Positions 1-14,591 of a stretch of DNA of 64,000 nucleotides are shown here, piece after piece (positions within the stretch are counted from its first letter, which is position 1; each line of letters opens with the position of its first letter). The notes under the pieces are model-generated. The model was not told where the DNA came from. It was given only the letters and a program-made list of their open reading frames with translations, and searched no databases. A program made the translations under genes and the position numbers. Location of the stretch: positions 24,614,802 through 24,678,801 of the forward strand of contig NC_045145.1 of NCBI RefSeq assembly GCF_008831285.2, written 5' to 3'. Origin of the DNA: Nymphaea colorata. Lineage: Eukaryota; Streptophyta; Magnoliopsida; Nymphaeales; Nymphaeaceae.

Positions 1-93
<93 letters not shown>

Positions 94-98
94 CATAC
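1..98. repeat. (CT)n-(AT)n compound microsatellite
   Basis: About 13 CT units run into about 31 AT units and end in ATAC units. The same CT-then-AT design recurs near 44.86 kb, which suggests a locally common repeat end. Confidence 0.97.
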
Positions 99-235
99 TA
101 AGACTGTCCATTCTATCATGATGTGACAGTCAAGAAAAATAAAGGAAGAAAAATATTATGTGGATGCATAAAATTTAAATGGTGGTTGGATCGGATAAGA
201 ACTAATAGACCAAATGTGTGGTGGGTGAAAAAGAA

Positions 236-625
236 AATGGAAAACATGGCATAAAAATTTTACAAGTCCTAAATCAAGCAAGGGAGGGAAAGAAAAGAGC
301 CAACAAAAAGCAAAAAAGATTCATGTTTAACAAAAAAAAAATTAGTTTCAATCTGTCACCGATTTTTTACACAATACAACATTTCAGTAATTGTAAACCT
401 TTCTCCAAGATGGTCTCTTAGCTGCTCAACCATTGAAGCTTCTAGAAGAAGGCGATCTGTTCCTGTTTATCCGTGAGAAATGTGGTTGCTACTGCATCAT
501 TTTGTTGAGAAAAATACTATTTGCGCACACCAGAAGACTTGAGATTGGGGAAGTAAAAAAGAACTGGCTTTCTCAGTTTCGGGAGGCATTTCCTGTGGCC
601 TCCCTAGCTGATGAGAATCTCACCA
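236..625 (-). repeat. Diverged duplicate of the NLR 3' end (copy A)
   Basis: This stretch repeats, with many differences, the sequence at 714-1260. Shared landmarks are the plus-strand strings CAAGATGGTCTCT, TTGCTACTGCATCATTTT and GATTGGGGAAGT, and a closing GGCCTCC-AGCTGATG. In copy B these lie in the last leucine-rich repeats and 3' flank of the minus-strand NLR pseudogene. Copy A is therefore a partial tandem duplicate of the gene's end, with no usable reading frame of its own. Confidence 0.75.
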
Positions 626-713
626 ACATGACCAAGTCCTATTGGCTTCTGTCTTGTTTGCTGAAAGCAGTTGCAATCTATTGATTTTTACTGATTCACT
701 CTACTTTTGCAGA

Positions 714-1262
714 AGGAAAACATGACATAAAAAATGTACAAGACCTAAATCAAACAAGGGAGAGAAAAAAAGAGCCGACGAAATGCAAAAGATTCATACT
801 TGACAAAAAAAAATATAGTTACAATCTGTCACAGATTTTAAACACTAAAACATATCGGATAATTGTTACCTTTCCTCCAAGATGGCATCTTAACTCCTGC
901 GGCAGATCAAGTGGAGGACATATGTAAATACTGAAGGCTTCAGCCTACGAAACAGAAAAGGTTCCGTAACACGATATAACAGCACCTCAACCACTTTAGC
1001 CTTGGATGGATAAACTTTCCCCAAGATGGTCTCTGAGTTCCCGCATCAGATGGAGTGCTGGACAAAAGTAAATTACCAGCTTTTCGAGCAGTGATCTGTT
1101 CGTTTGCATCCATGGGACATGTTGTTGCTACTGCATCATTTTCATTTTGGTGGGTAGTAATGTCCAACAGAGACTTCAGATTGGGGAAGTATTGAAGCTC
1201 TAGGTATCTCAGTTTTGGGAGGCATTGCCAGTGGCCTCCCAAGCTGATGTCCTCATAGAAAT
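714..1262 (-). repeat. NLR 3' end and flank (copy B of the tandem duplicate)
   Basis: This is the partner of copy A. The first 190 bases are a 3' flank (AACATGACATAAAAAATGTAC and onward) matching 236-420. The rest overlaps the final leucine-rich repeats of the NLR pseudogene. The CCAAGATGG landmark occurs near 410, 880 and 1020, so the duplication may involve more than two partial copies. Confidence 0.7.
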
Positions 1263-1729
1263 AGTTTAGGAACAGTGTCTCCAGTTGTGAGAGACCCCAC
1301 AAGCACTGAGGAACCCTTCCCAATTTGACCTCATCAAGATTCGTGTCACTCAAAGACAGAGACTTGAGGGAGGGTAGAAATGTTGATACCTCCAATGGCA
1401 ATGGCGATGGAAGTAGTACTGCTGAGTCTGGATCCAACTTAACTCAATGAGCTTAGGCAGTTGCTCAAGGAATTTCCATCCCAATATTGCACTTAGGCAA
1501 CAACACAATGACAGACTTTGGAGCTGAGTCACTTGACGGTCATGCCCCGCCAGCTCCAATAGAGCATCAAGCAAGCCTTGTGTCTGCATCTTTGGTCAAT
1601 TCATAAAATTTGCCTCTCTTAACCTTCGCATAGAAGTCAATGTTGTTTCCCCAAATCTATCTGCTGGCCACCCTTCCCAGTTGAGCAAACCTTCCACCAT
1701 TAACTCCTCAAGTAAAGGAACGTTAACAA

Positions 1730-2150
1730 GAGTCTTCAAGCTATTAGGTCCATACACCTTAAACGACTTCAGAGCAGGCATGTCATGAGGTAATTGCTCT
1801 AGGCTGTCACAAAATTCTACCTCCAATGACTCCAAGGCAGGCATGTCAGCTAGAGTCTTCAGCCTATCACATCTCCACACCAACAATGACTTGAGAGCAG
1901 GCATGTCATGTAAATGCTCTAGGCCGTCACAATAACTCAACTCCAATGACTCCAAGGCAGGCATGTTAACAAGAGCCTTTAGGCTATCACATGCCCATAC
2001 CATCAACGACTTGAGAGCAGGCATGTGCTGAGGCAATTGCTCCAGGCTGTCACAAAGTGCCACGTCCAACCACTTGAGTGCAGGCATGTGATGAGGTAAT
2101 TGCTCTAGGCTGCAGCATTCCTCCACCTTCAACAACTCCGAGGCAGGTGT
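1730..2150 (-). repeat. Regular leucine-rich repeat array in NLR pseudogene 1
   Basis: Seven or so repeats of about 23 residues alternate MPALKSLxVWxCDSLKxL and MPALESLExxxCDxLEQL forms. At DNA level the plus strand shows the recurring string GGCAGGCATGT every 66-72 bases. This array is the variable, ligand-facing part of this NLR class, and its evenness suggests recent unequal exchange between repeats. Confidence 0.85.
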
Positions 2151-2699
2151 GCTAACTATTTCACATAGTGCTGGGCAATTGATGACATTTAGTACTTTCA
2201 ACGAGGTAATGCTTATTAGTTTTTCCCATAAATGGCATCTTTCCAGCTTTAGTGAATGTAGCTTGGTATGCTCTGTATTCAAATGCCAAACTGGCATCTT
2301 TCCTTTATAATCGCCTATCTCCAAGCACTCCTGCCCAAGTGGAGGTTCCAATGCCTCCAGTGCACCACTCTGTTCGTCATTACTCTGTCCAGAAGTACCA
2401 CTCTGTTCACAAACACCTCCAGTAATTCCAAAGTAGAATTCCAAACTAATTATGCCATGCTTCTCCTTAAACAATTGTGCATTTCTTGTCCCCCCCCCCC
2501 AACCCTTGTATTGACAATTCCCCCTGTAGTTTGTTCAAGTTTTGTAGTTCCCTAATATTGCACCCCTTTGTGTCCCCTTTGTCATCGCATACCACAAATC
2601 TATGCAAGGTCCGTAAATTGGTAAGCTTCCCCAAGCAGTCCGCTATAAATTTCAATTCCCATGTCCATTTCAGCCCAAGATACCTCAAGTGGATTATTG

Positions 2700-3300
2700 A
2701 TTATTGGTCCATGTCTGGCTCAAAAGAGTAAAAGCTTGTTTATTTTGTTGTCTATTGGCTGGGCACCGCAGGTAATTTATTTATGCAGTGGGGCATGGGT
2801 TTGTCGTAGTGGGTCTAGTAGAACTCTGTCCGGATCCTCCTCTCGTAAGTGGGACCCGAATCCAAAAATCCTTGCGATGTCAGTGGAGGGGGAAAATACA
2901 TACATGTTCCAAAATTTATGCTAAAATAAGGTTATCCATTACAAGATAAAAATACCAAAATATTTCTGAAAAAAAATGACCACCTGGAGAAATAAGATTA
3001 AAAAACTAAAGATTCCACATATATGCATGTGTAAAAATGTACTCATATACAAGTCAATGCACACCATGCACACATTCATGTGTTCATCCACATTGATGCA
3101 ATATCATGCAGTTCATAATCACATTGCATTGAACCAATCCTGGGGCACAATCAACTTCTTAACTATCAGACATATGAAGCTGCTCACCACACCAATTTAA
3201 CAACCATGCCCACAATGTATGCCACAGGAAGACAGTATTGCAACTCACTGAACGTGTCGACAAACCTTCTGAGCAAACGTCAACAATGACTAATTTTGCA
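2700..3300. other. Interruption inside NLR pseudogene 1
   Basis: In the paralogue at 33.6-33.9 kb only about 300 bases separate the HTRHLSLL segment from the next LRR block. Here the gap is nearly 800 bases. The extra sequence has no leucine-rich repeat in any frame and I recognise nothing in it. An insertion or a retained intron are both possible. Confidence 0.5.
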
Positions 3301-4363
3301 TGGATAATAGAGACAATTTGGGTATGTTTCTATTTATACTCTATTTTTTCATTGTTTCCACTTGAAATTGGTCAAGCGTTCAATATAGACCTGCAAGTAA
3401 GAATTGGAATCAACCAACAATGTGCACACCTTATTTGCTGTCCAAGGTATTATGCTTGTGTGCCTCTGCATCGTCTACACCAAGTAATGACAGATGGCGG
3501 GTGTGCTCAGTAGTAGAGGCATGGCCATATTCCCTTCCACCTATATATAAGGCAAGGTCATGCAAAATGTCATGCAATTTGATGCTCTTCAAATCAATTT
3601 CTTCAATCAAACACCGCCTTATCAAATCTTCAATGTATTGGTTTGTTGTTGCTTCAACATCTATGCCAACCTCAATCAATCCGTGTGCCACCCATTGCAT
3701 GATCAATGTCTCCCTTTCAATCTCATAATCCTTTGGATAAGTGCAGCAATACACAAAACAACTCTTCAAATAACATGGCAAGTTATCGTAGCTCAGCATG
3801 AGACCAGGAAGAATATCGCCACCTATTTCAGTGGACGATGATGAGGCTGCAGCAGTCTTCCATTCCCATATCTTACTTTCCACGACGGACTTCCATCAAT
3901 GTTCCCCCTATCTCTTCCTCCCACCATTTTATTTCCCATACATCTTCTAGGACCAACAAAATTTTTTCCTTTGAGAGCTCGTTCAGTAATTGTGTGCATA
4001 AGTCAGTCAAGGAACAATCAGTGTTTTCTCCATAACTCTTGCACACTTCCCTTAGTATCAGCCGCACCAAATCCTTATGGTTTGGCCTTTCCGAAACACA
4101 AACCCACCACCTGCGTTCCACGAACTGTTGTTCAACTTCATTAAATACCATGTTTGCAAGAGTCATTTTACCGATCCCTCCCTTTCCAGCAATGGAGATA
4201 ATAGAAGCACCACCCTTCTCAGTCTTACAACAGAAGTCATTCGACGAGAGCATTTCTAGTAACACCTTTGTACCATTCTCCCTGCCTATGGGCAGTTGTA
4301 CACCTATGTGATGGGTTGCCTCTTTGGAGTTGACATGTTCACCATGAACAGGGTCCTTACCTA

Positions 4364-4421
4364 TGTCACCAGGGTGCGGCAACCCTGGTGACACACCCGC
4401 ACCCTATTGTTTTCATAATAG
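4364..4421. repeat. Two adjacent hairpins at the NLR / 7TM junction
   Basis: TGTCACCAGGGT (4364-4375) and ACCCTGGTGACA (4382-4393) are a perfect 12-base inverted repeat with a 6-base loop. Immediately beyond it, CCCTATT and AATAGGG form a second, 7-base stem. They sit between the truncated NLR (below 4394) and the 7TM gene fragment (above 4424), so they mark the breakpoint between two unrelated genes. Confidence 0.85.
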
Positions 4422-4423
4422 GG

Positions 4424-4741
4424 CGTAAGTTTCATGAGGTTCACAGCGGCCTTGCCGTCGGTGCGGGCAGCCTCTTAGAGGTTCTTGATAGACCAGATAA
4501 TGGCGAACAGCACGGGACAGCAGCAGATGACATCAACGAGTAGGAAAACCTACTTCCATGTGATCCAGTCCTGTGTGAACAGCCCGGTCTCATTGAGGAC
4601 GATGTGTGCTATGTTGGTAACAACTTGGAGAGGGATCACGATCATCAGGACCTTCTTCTCCCTGTCCTGAAGGTAGGGTTTGAGGAAGGACCAGCAAGTG
4701 CCAATGAGGACGATGAGGGTGAGGAGGGTGCCCTTATCTGC
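4424..4741 (-). pseudogene. Lung-seven-transmembrane (GPR107/CAND7-like) gene fragment
   Basis: Plant members of this family are Golgi or endomembrane seven-helix proteins. The minus strand reads, in one frame, LIVLIGTCWSFLKPYLQDRE, then KKVLMIVIPLQVV, LFTQDWITWK, VFLLVDVICCC, IIWSIKNL and EAARTDGKAAVNLMKL. These are consecutive conserved blocks of the family's transmembrane region. Two in-frame stops break it: TAG after ITWK and TAA after IKNL. About 105 codons of a protein that is usually over 400 residues remain. It ends abruptly at the hairpin next to NLR pseudogene 1. No intron is visible, so it could be a retrocopy piece or part of a single exon. Confidence 0.85.
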
Positions 4742-4904
4742 AGATCGGCAAACCGGCAGTCAGGTTTGACGAAACCGAGAAATTCCTTCACTCTTGATCG
4801 AAATCTTGATGCCAATGCGACCGATGTCAATTGCCGATGGAAAAACGGCATCGGTTCAGTCACAGATAGGAAGGAACAGAGACGGAGAGGGAAAGGGCAA
4901 AGAC

Positions 4905-5625
4905 GAGGCCAGCCCGCTACCCAGCCCAACTATTAACGGGTCAGGCTGGACCCGGTACCAGGCCATGATAAGAATGCATGAGGCCTGGTCCATTTTTGCA
5001 GCCTCCGTGGCATCGCTTCTGCCAGACTGCCACTTCCTCCTGCACCTTTCCTCCACTGCTTCACGCTCCGATTGGACCGGCCAAACCCAACATGGTCTTC
5101 AACCACCGTCCTACCTTCCCCATCTTATGAATGTCACCTGATTTAGCCCAACGGAGAACAATCATTCATGTCGGATTCATTCCAATGGAGAACAACCATC
5201 CACAAGAGAGGAAGAGAGAGAGAGAGAGAGAGGGGAGACTGGTGACAATGGAATCGATGAGTCCTCAAGCCGAGCAGTAGTAAGGCAGTGACAAATGGTT
5301 TGGATTTGGAACAAGAGGCAACGAATTGGTGATGGCATGGTAGGCACGGCCGCGCGAGCCAGGAGGTGTGGTGATGGCGATGCAGCCTGGTGAATGCCGA
5401 CGGCGAAGGAAGAAAATGAAGACTTAAGGAAACTTTCAATTTTTGAAAGTTTGAAACCTTTACAAAGGAAACAGACTTCAAAATGTATTTAAAAATTTAA
5501 AATAAAAAAATTGTTGGGCTTACCAGGCCCGCGGCAGGCTGCATGGAATGTCCAATACCCGGCCCGCAGAGTTACCGGGCCAGGCTGGGTCTGATCATGC
5601 AGACCCATGCCTATGCTCGACTCCC
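4905..5625. mobile_element. GC-rich terminal-repeat element (GGCCCGG family), copy 1
   Basis: The left end (about 4910-4965: GGGTCAGGCTGGACCCGG, GGTACCAGGCC) and right end (about 5519-5625: ACCGGGCCAGGCTGGGTC) are inverted relative to each other and resemble the ends of the elements at 23.69-24.64 and 41.91-42.50 kb. The interior holds a GA run (5211-5235) and no recognisable protein. Exact borders and a target duplication are not resolved. Confidence 0.5.
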
Positions 5626-5629
5626 TCAA

Positions 5630-6165
5630 TGGTGGCAATGACTCCTCTTCCTCCTCCCCCCAACCCAACTTTCTCTTTTTACTTCGCTTTTTTTTTTTTA
5701 GGTAGGGGAGGTGATTGATTCAGAAACTTGTCAACAAATATTTTTGTTTCTTTACCATTTCCAAGTTCAGTTACTTCAGTTTTGATCTTTTGCATTTAAT
5801 TTTTCATTATCAAATGTCAAAGGTGGTAGTTGGATGATTCACTTATTTGGAGGTTGGCCTGATAATTCTCCACTATATATCTCTGCTTATCTTCATGTTA
5901 GCGGGTGCAGTATTTGTTCAGGAGAATTCATCTATCTCGATTGGTGCAACATCTCATATTAGTTTATTTGTTTCTCTTCAAATCATAACATAATCATTCG
6001 TATAACAATTTGTTAAAACTGTAATAACTAATTACTGATTTTTTGTTGTTGTAAGAATTCTCTAGAAGCAACCTCATGTATGTATTCACATCTATTTTGA
6101 AGTAATGAATTCGAACGCACATTCATTACTCTGAAAAACTTAGTTGATATGAAAAAAGAAAAAGG
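5630..6165. other. No gene seen
   Basis: AT-rich unique-looking sequence with a T9 run near 5690. I see no conserved protein in any frame and no clear repeat. Confidence 0.6.
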
Positions 6166-6169
6166 TAAC

Positions 6170-6570
6170 ACTTTAACTAAAAAAAATTGAATGGGATTTA
6201 TATTTAAGAAATGACTTTTGATTGGATTCGAATTTGGGTTCAGTTTTAACAAAATATCCCATCATATTCCAATTCAGGTTTCCTTTTGAATTCAATTTCA
6301 AACGAATTATCATATACCCAATTTATACGTTTTGAATATCTGTACATTATTAACATATCGTAATGTGGTTCTGGCTCTTGTATTTAAAAGTTGGATTCAG
6401 GTGTGGATGTAAATCTAAAATCAAATTTGAATTTTGAATTTAAATCAAATTTGAATGTGGTATGGCATGGATTTTTCTTCCTTCGTATTTAAATCCAAAT
6501 TCAAATTGGAATTATGAATATCCAATAAATTTGATATGGTAACCTGAGATTTTATTTGAATCCAATCCTT
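6170..6570. mobile_element. Degenerate GATTTGAATCC-rich MITE-like repeat
   Basis: The stretch is full of alternating AAATTTGAATTT and GGATTCAGATT words and shares phrases such as TATTTAAGAAATGAC and GGATTCG with the elements at 18.09-18.54 kb and 30.2-30.6 kb. Terminal repeats are no longer clear here. Confidence 0.45.
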
Positions 6571-7099
6571 TAACATTCATGTGTTACTGCAATTTATTTC
6601 TTTCTTTTTCTCATTAACAAATTGTTTAGAGTCTTTGGTACTGAACCACATCAAGAAAGCTCCGCCAAAAATCCTATTGAAGCTATCACATAGCTTTGTC
6701 GTTCATCAAAAATCCATAAACCTTCTATTTTATTGTAAGACTTTTATTGCAGTGTGGCCAACAAAAGCTTACATGCTCATTCATTATCAAGGAAGGAAGT
6801 CAGATTCAAGATCGGTACCTTTTATCTGGTCAGGTTTAACATTAATACATACCTTACTATTAGTTTAGACCACTACTGATGATGGGAGGGGCTCTTCTCG
6901 TAATTGCCAAGATTAGATAGGATGCTTTCTTTATTATTTACGCATGCATACAAAGATTTTTTTGATAGTTTCAAAAGCATTTCAAACTCTTGAAATTAAA
7001 GGCTTTGGAGACTTTGCTTAGACTATTTATTTATGAGCTTAAGTTTCTCTCTGACCTATGACAAATGTAATGAAGTTGTTATAATATTTAAATTATTTT
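6571..7099. other. No gene seen
   Basis: AT-rich sequence. A 95-codon open frame at 6581-6868 has no recognisable motif and an unremarkable composition. Confidence 0.55.
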
Positions 7100-9010
7100 C
7101 CAAACTCGTTAATCCTAGTTTCCATCCAAGAAAGAGAATTAAAAACTCAAAATCTCTCTTTTAATCTTTCTATTTCTCTCTCCTATTTCTCTTTCTCTCT
7201 CTGATTTCTCTCTCTTTTTAGATCTCTCTCTCTCTAAAATTTCTCTTCTCTATCTCTCTCTTCAGTTCTTTCTCTCCCTATTTTAAAATCTCTTTCTTTC
7301 TCTCTTTTATTTTCCCTCTCTTTTATCTTTTTTCTTTTTTAAACTCCCCTCTCTTTCTCTCTCTCTCCACCCCTTTTAAACAAATGAAGGGTAGGACAAT
7401 GGTTGGGTTAGGCAGCGTGTTACAGCCATGTCTTCAGTTTGATTCTTGGAGGGTTCTATCCTAATGGTATTGAGGAACAATGTTTATTTTGAGATTCGGG
7501 GTGCCATTAGGAGGTCAACTGGACTGGTTCTGTCTCCTCCCCCCCCTTTCTCTCCTCTAGTTTCTCCCCTCTCTCTCTCTCTCTCTATTTATATATTAAA
7601 ATAAAAAAAGCTCCCATTTTGCTTGGCCCAAAATCATTCGACTTCACCAAGGCCAATATAGGTGCAATACCCATGATCCTTATCATTGGGACTACACTTG
7701 GATGGCATACAACTCATTTTTGAAAACTTTTTTTTTTTAATATGCATGTTGTGGTATGAATGACTTATCTAATTTTCTTTCAAGCATAGAGAATTCTTTC
7801 TCTTTTCATTTAACTTTCATATTCACCATGCATTCATAAGATTCACGGATACACACAACCACTCCTTTAGGAAACCTAAGCAAAACATGATCGAGCCTTA
7901 ATAATATGGTAATAGAGTTAGGCTAAAACTTGAGATTAACTTGTGTTTCAAAAGGTATCTATTAACTTTCTTTACTTTACAAATGATCATTTCATTAAAG
8001 CATTCTTATAAACTTTTATCAAATCTCTTCTTTCAAAAATTGAGCTAATTTTTTTTACTTTAAATGATTATTACAAATCAAATGATTCATTAGTTAAGAT
8101 TATTTCTTCTAAAACATATCTCTTACCATTTTATCAAACAAAAATTATCGAACTTTCATTTCCAATGCCTAATGAACAATTTCTTATTTTAAGGATTGAC
8201 TCTTACACTTTTTTTGCTTTATAAAATTTTAAATTTCTAAAACACTTTAACATCTTTACCATCCACCACATTGCATTTAAGTTGAGGAAATGCACCAAGA
8301 ATGAAGAATGCCACAGAAAAACTAATGGCTGGTGGACCCCATTTCTAATTTGCAAAACAAATTCTCACTGGTGAACCAAAAGAAATTTTTAGATGCAAAC
8401 AATATGGCTCCGGTGGTGAGAAATTTCTTCTCACAAACAAGCTTGAAAGGTCTATAAATGGAACACATATGATATTGATTCTTAATTCTATATCATTATG
8501 GATATAAAAGTCTTGACTATATCATTATGCAATGTGATCTATAAACTAGTTGTACTTCTGATCTCCCCAATAGATTTATTCACCATCCATGCATCTTGCT
8601 CTTGAAGTGGTCAACAGCTTGGATCAGGGCATATTGAACAATTTTTTCTTCTCAAATTAGATGTTTCAAAAGCTTACGACAAAGTGAGATTGTCTTTCTG
8701 CACTTTGGGCTTTCTTATTTGGGATTTTGTGAGGATTGGATGAGGAAAAATATGACTTGTGTTTCTACTGCTTTCTTTGTTGTTGCCTTTAAGAAGGGAG
8801 GGAACCACTTTTTGTAGCCAGAGAGTTCGATGACAAGGGGACCCTCTCTCTCCTCTTCTCAAATTAGATGTTTCAAAAGCTCATTTCTCATGAATATGGA
8901 AAATCTAGCGGTGTTTTGGTAACAGTAAGAAGGTGAAAATTTGGTATGAGTATTGGAGATAGGGGATTCTAGAACAACTACTCAAGCAAGATGATCTTAT
9001 GAAATTACAG
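7100..9010 (+). mobile_element. Composite LINE/SINE-like dispersed repeat, copy 1
   Basis: This block is colinear with 21420-23160. Order: AATCCTAGTTTCCATCC, a CT-rich tract (7140-7390), a tRNA-like segment (7383-7500) with AATGGTTGGGTTAGG and AGTTTGATTCTTGGAGGG as possible A and B boxes, CGACTTCACCAAGGCCAATAT, ATGCACCAAGAATGAA, then LINE reverse transcriptase at 8580-8850. The RT part reads LKLDVSKAYDK, LHFGLSYLGFCEDWMRK and KKGGNHF with stops. A LINE 3' segment (AGCTCATTTCTCATG, near 8870) follows and recurs at 19.9 kb. Copy 1 carries about 300 extra AT-rich bases near 7920-8270 compared with copy 2. Confidence 0.75.
8580..8850 (+). pseudogene. LINE reverse transcriptase fragment
   Basis: A non-LTR reverse transcriptase motif is visible: LKLDVSKAYDKV (block A, with catalytic Asp), FCEDWMRKNMTCVSTAFFVV and FKKGGNHF, the pattern that precedes the family's RGLRQGDPLSP block. 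The last part is degenerate and stops interrupt it. It is far shorter than a full LINE ORF2. Confidence 0.75.
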
Positions 9011-10460
9011 TCACATGCAAGCTACAGCGGAGGCATTCTTAACCACAAGTAAGAATTTCTTGCTAGAGATATATTTTCTATGTCAGTCTAGTTTCTTATT
9101 ATTTCTTCTTCTCTTATTGATTGTGATGATGTTCTGACATGAGGTACTCATAATTTCATTAACTTGAGTTGAAATGGATATGAAATAAAAAACAGTAGAC
9201 CGTGAGATCCAGGGGCGAAGCCAGCAATTTTTTTTAGGAAGGTCTGAACAGTATTTGCAAAAATTATACAATGGCCAGGTTCAGGCAGAGAGAGCTAAAG
9301 CATAGCCATCTAGGGTGGTCCATAGGCAGGGGGTCAAAGCAAATCCAAAACATAGCCGGTACAATATTTTTCAAATTAATTTTTTTTTTAAATGTAGGTA
9401 TCATTTTTTTTTTCTAAAACATGAGGGGGAGGGGCCATGGCTCCTGCCAGTTCCCCCTCCTTCTGCCCCAGCCTTGATCCTTACAGTAAAATTATTGGGC
9501 AAATGATACTATCATGGGTGTCTTTGGTGCATTGATGTATAACCAGGATTGGCTTTCTAGTAATGGGCCATACTTGTGTTCATACATCCAGAATTTGGAA
9601 TTTAAGGCGATGGCACAAACATTCACTAATCTTGATTAAATTGTGATCAACAGTCGATAATTAAATAGAAAAAAGCCTAGTTATAGAAACTCTCGGCTGT
9701 CTAGTTACGAATCAATAATTTTCACATGGGCTATGCTCACCTATTTTTATAATTGCACAGAAAGAAGTGGATCAATGGCAAAAACTTTCGAAAATTTTAA
9801 CTTTGCATATTTATTCTTCACCATGAAAGGCTTCAAAACCACTTGTCCAGTTGCTTTAGTGTTGCGTGTAGAAAAGCAAGAAAGAAAGAAAAAAAAAATT
9901 GGCCCACAAATTTTAATAGATTTAATTTTGGGCCATTGACATTTCCACGATTGCAAAATGCCAACCATGAAAATCAAATCTACATTAGTAAATTTTTCAA
10001 ACAAACAAAGCCACTTATCATGCATATCTAACTTTAGTTTTCTTTTGATTTGGAAACATGGTGCCTACCAAGATAATATTTTCCACATAACACTTGCTTT
10101 TTTATTCATAATAATACGGGGAAAATGGAAAAGCGAGTTGCAAACAACGTTGGCATTGAGAAAAAAAGGAAGAAGTGAGAGAAATGTTTAAAAATGGAAA
10201 TAAATCGGCTTGTTGTTCACTCTATGAAAATGGAAAGAGAAGGAAGACGAAGGTAGTGCTCTACAGGCTGGCAAGGTCCATGATTGGTGTTAAATAAATC
10301 CGGAAAAATTCCCAATCCACAAACTTCTACATCACCTACACTTCCTCTTTCTCACATTTGTTGGATTTCTCATTGTATTATGTAAAAGTTTGGACGCATG
10401 ATTTTTTTTCCAAATACCAAATTTTATTTATCCCATCCAAGTTGCATGATCTGACCATTG
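9011..10460. other. No gene seen; possible small insertion element
   Basis: Mostly AT-rich. Around 9208-9472 a segment begins CAGGGGCGAAGCCAGCAA and ends in TTCTGCCCCAG, weakly resembling inverted ends of a small DNA element. No transposase or host gene is recognisable. Open frames here are short and featureless. Confidence 0.4.
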
Positions 10461-10462
10461 AC

Positions 10463-10623
10463 TAGAAGTACAACTTGTTTGTCCCACAAGGGAATGCCAT
10501 CGACCTTGCCAAACTTAAGGCTGGCCATCCCTATTATGAAGAGACAAAGCCGATGATGTCCAGGACTCATACTAATCCAGTTGAGCTGTTTTATTCCAAC
10601 GAACTCTGTTTGACAGAACTATG
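10463..10623 (+). other. Unidentified coding-like fragment
   Basis: Between stops, one frame reads about 52 residues with natural-looking composition, including LFVPQGNAIDLAKLKAGHP and VELFYSNELCLTEL. I do not recognise the family. It lies just upstream of the copia relic and does not resemble copia integrase or RT. It may be a captured or residual host exon. Confidence 0.3.
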
Positions 10624-10699
10624 AGCTCAGAATGGGATGTGAAAGGTCTCTCTAACGCCTACATACCAACCAGGGATCGCCCACTTTCCTAGTAATGCA

Positions 10700-13737
<3,038 letters not shown>

Positions 13738-13739
13738 GG

Positions 13740-14590
13740 TACTGCTGTTGCAGACGGTGACCGTTGCCCCCCTGATGCCTCCCCTCACTTGATCATCACT
13801 CTCCTCTCCCTTCCTCTCTCTCTCTCTATCTTCTCTGACTTCTTGCCTTGTGTCGGTCCCAAGTCCCAACAACTAGTCCTTTCTGAGACAGAGAAAAGAG
13901 AAAGGGAGGATGGGACTGCATGGTCCAAGACTGAGAAGAGTGAGGTTGGTATTTCCTTCATCTACCTCCCCCACGCCTCCACTGACTCCTCCATCATGGG
14001 CTTTTAATTATCGGAACAGCCTTTTGATTATCTGATCAACACCTAGAGAGAGCAAATATTACAAAAGTTTGCTCCTATTCTTAGAGAGAGAGAGAGAAAT
14101 ATTATTACAAAAATTTTGTCATATAGAGGGAAAAAGAGTTAGAGAGAGAAAGGGGGCCTAAGATATCACCACATTAGTATGTTCAAGAACACAACTCTCA
14201 ACCACATTAGTAGTTTGAGAGAGAATGTGTAGTTTGATTTATCTTTCCCGAAGTATCCGAGCGCATGAATATCATATGCTCAAGGAATTTCTAGTAGAAA
14301 CTTTTGGTTATTGATATATAGCAGAGAAGTTAAAGATGTTAACTCAGACCTTTTTGGTTTTGCAACCACGGTAGCTCATTTGATGTTAAAATCCACTTTT
14401 TTTCTAAAGTTGTTTGAACTAAAGGGTTGATTGACAGCAGACCAGCAAGGGCAAGAAACCCTCCCTTTGTATATAAAGCACTTATGAACAGTTTACTTCA
14501 TACATGAATCTGATTTGGCCATTTTATAAGAGAGAAAACTTTCATACAAATTATCAATATCTTGATTTATAGGATCAGATATGGAATTAT
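13740..14590. other. No gene seen; low-complexity tracts
   Basis: CT-rich at 13799-13835 and GA-rich at 14043-14150, otherwise featureless. The first 100 bases would be the upstream region of the ARM pseudogene, but I see no convincing TATA element. Confidence 0.5.
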
Positions 14591-14591
14591 T

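Larger units (their letters stand above)
940..4394 (-). pseudogene. CC-NB-LRR (NLR) resistance-gene pseudogene 1
   Basis: NLRs are intracellular immune receptors that bind nucleotide through NB-ARC. Reading from 4394 downward, the NB-ARC half shows a P-loop (GKGGIGKMTLA, where the family has GKTT), a WWVCVSE motif and a kinase-2 motif LLVLEDVW (usually LDDVW). At about 3884 the frame changes and the text jumps to the ARC2 region (SKIWEWK, LPGLMLSYDNLP, CFVYC, FPKDY-like TYPKDYEI, then LHDILHDLALYI at the MHD position). RNBS-B, RNBS-C and GLPL, about 100 residues, are missing. The HTRHLSLL segment follows, and the frame then breaks near 3430. Leucine-rich repeats occupy 2688-940, with a frameshift in an 11-base C tract (2490-2500), an in-frame TGA at 1596-1598 and another frameshift near 1437. 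No coiled coil is present: the gene is cut near 4394 beside a hairpin. It is clearly a paralogue of the NLR relic at 32.9-34.3 kb. Non-functional as it stands. Confidence 0.93.
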
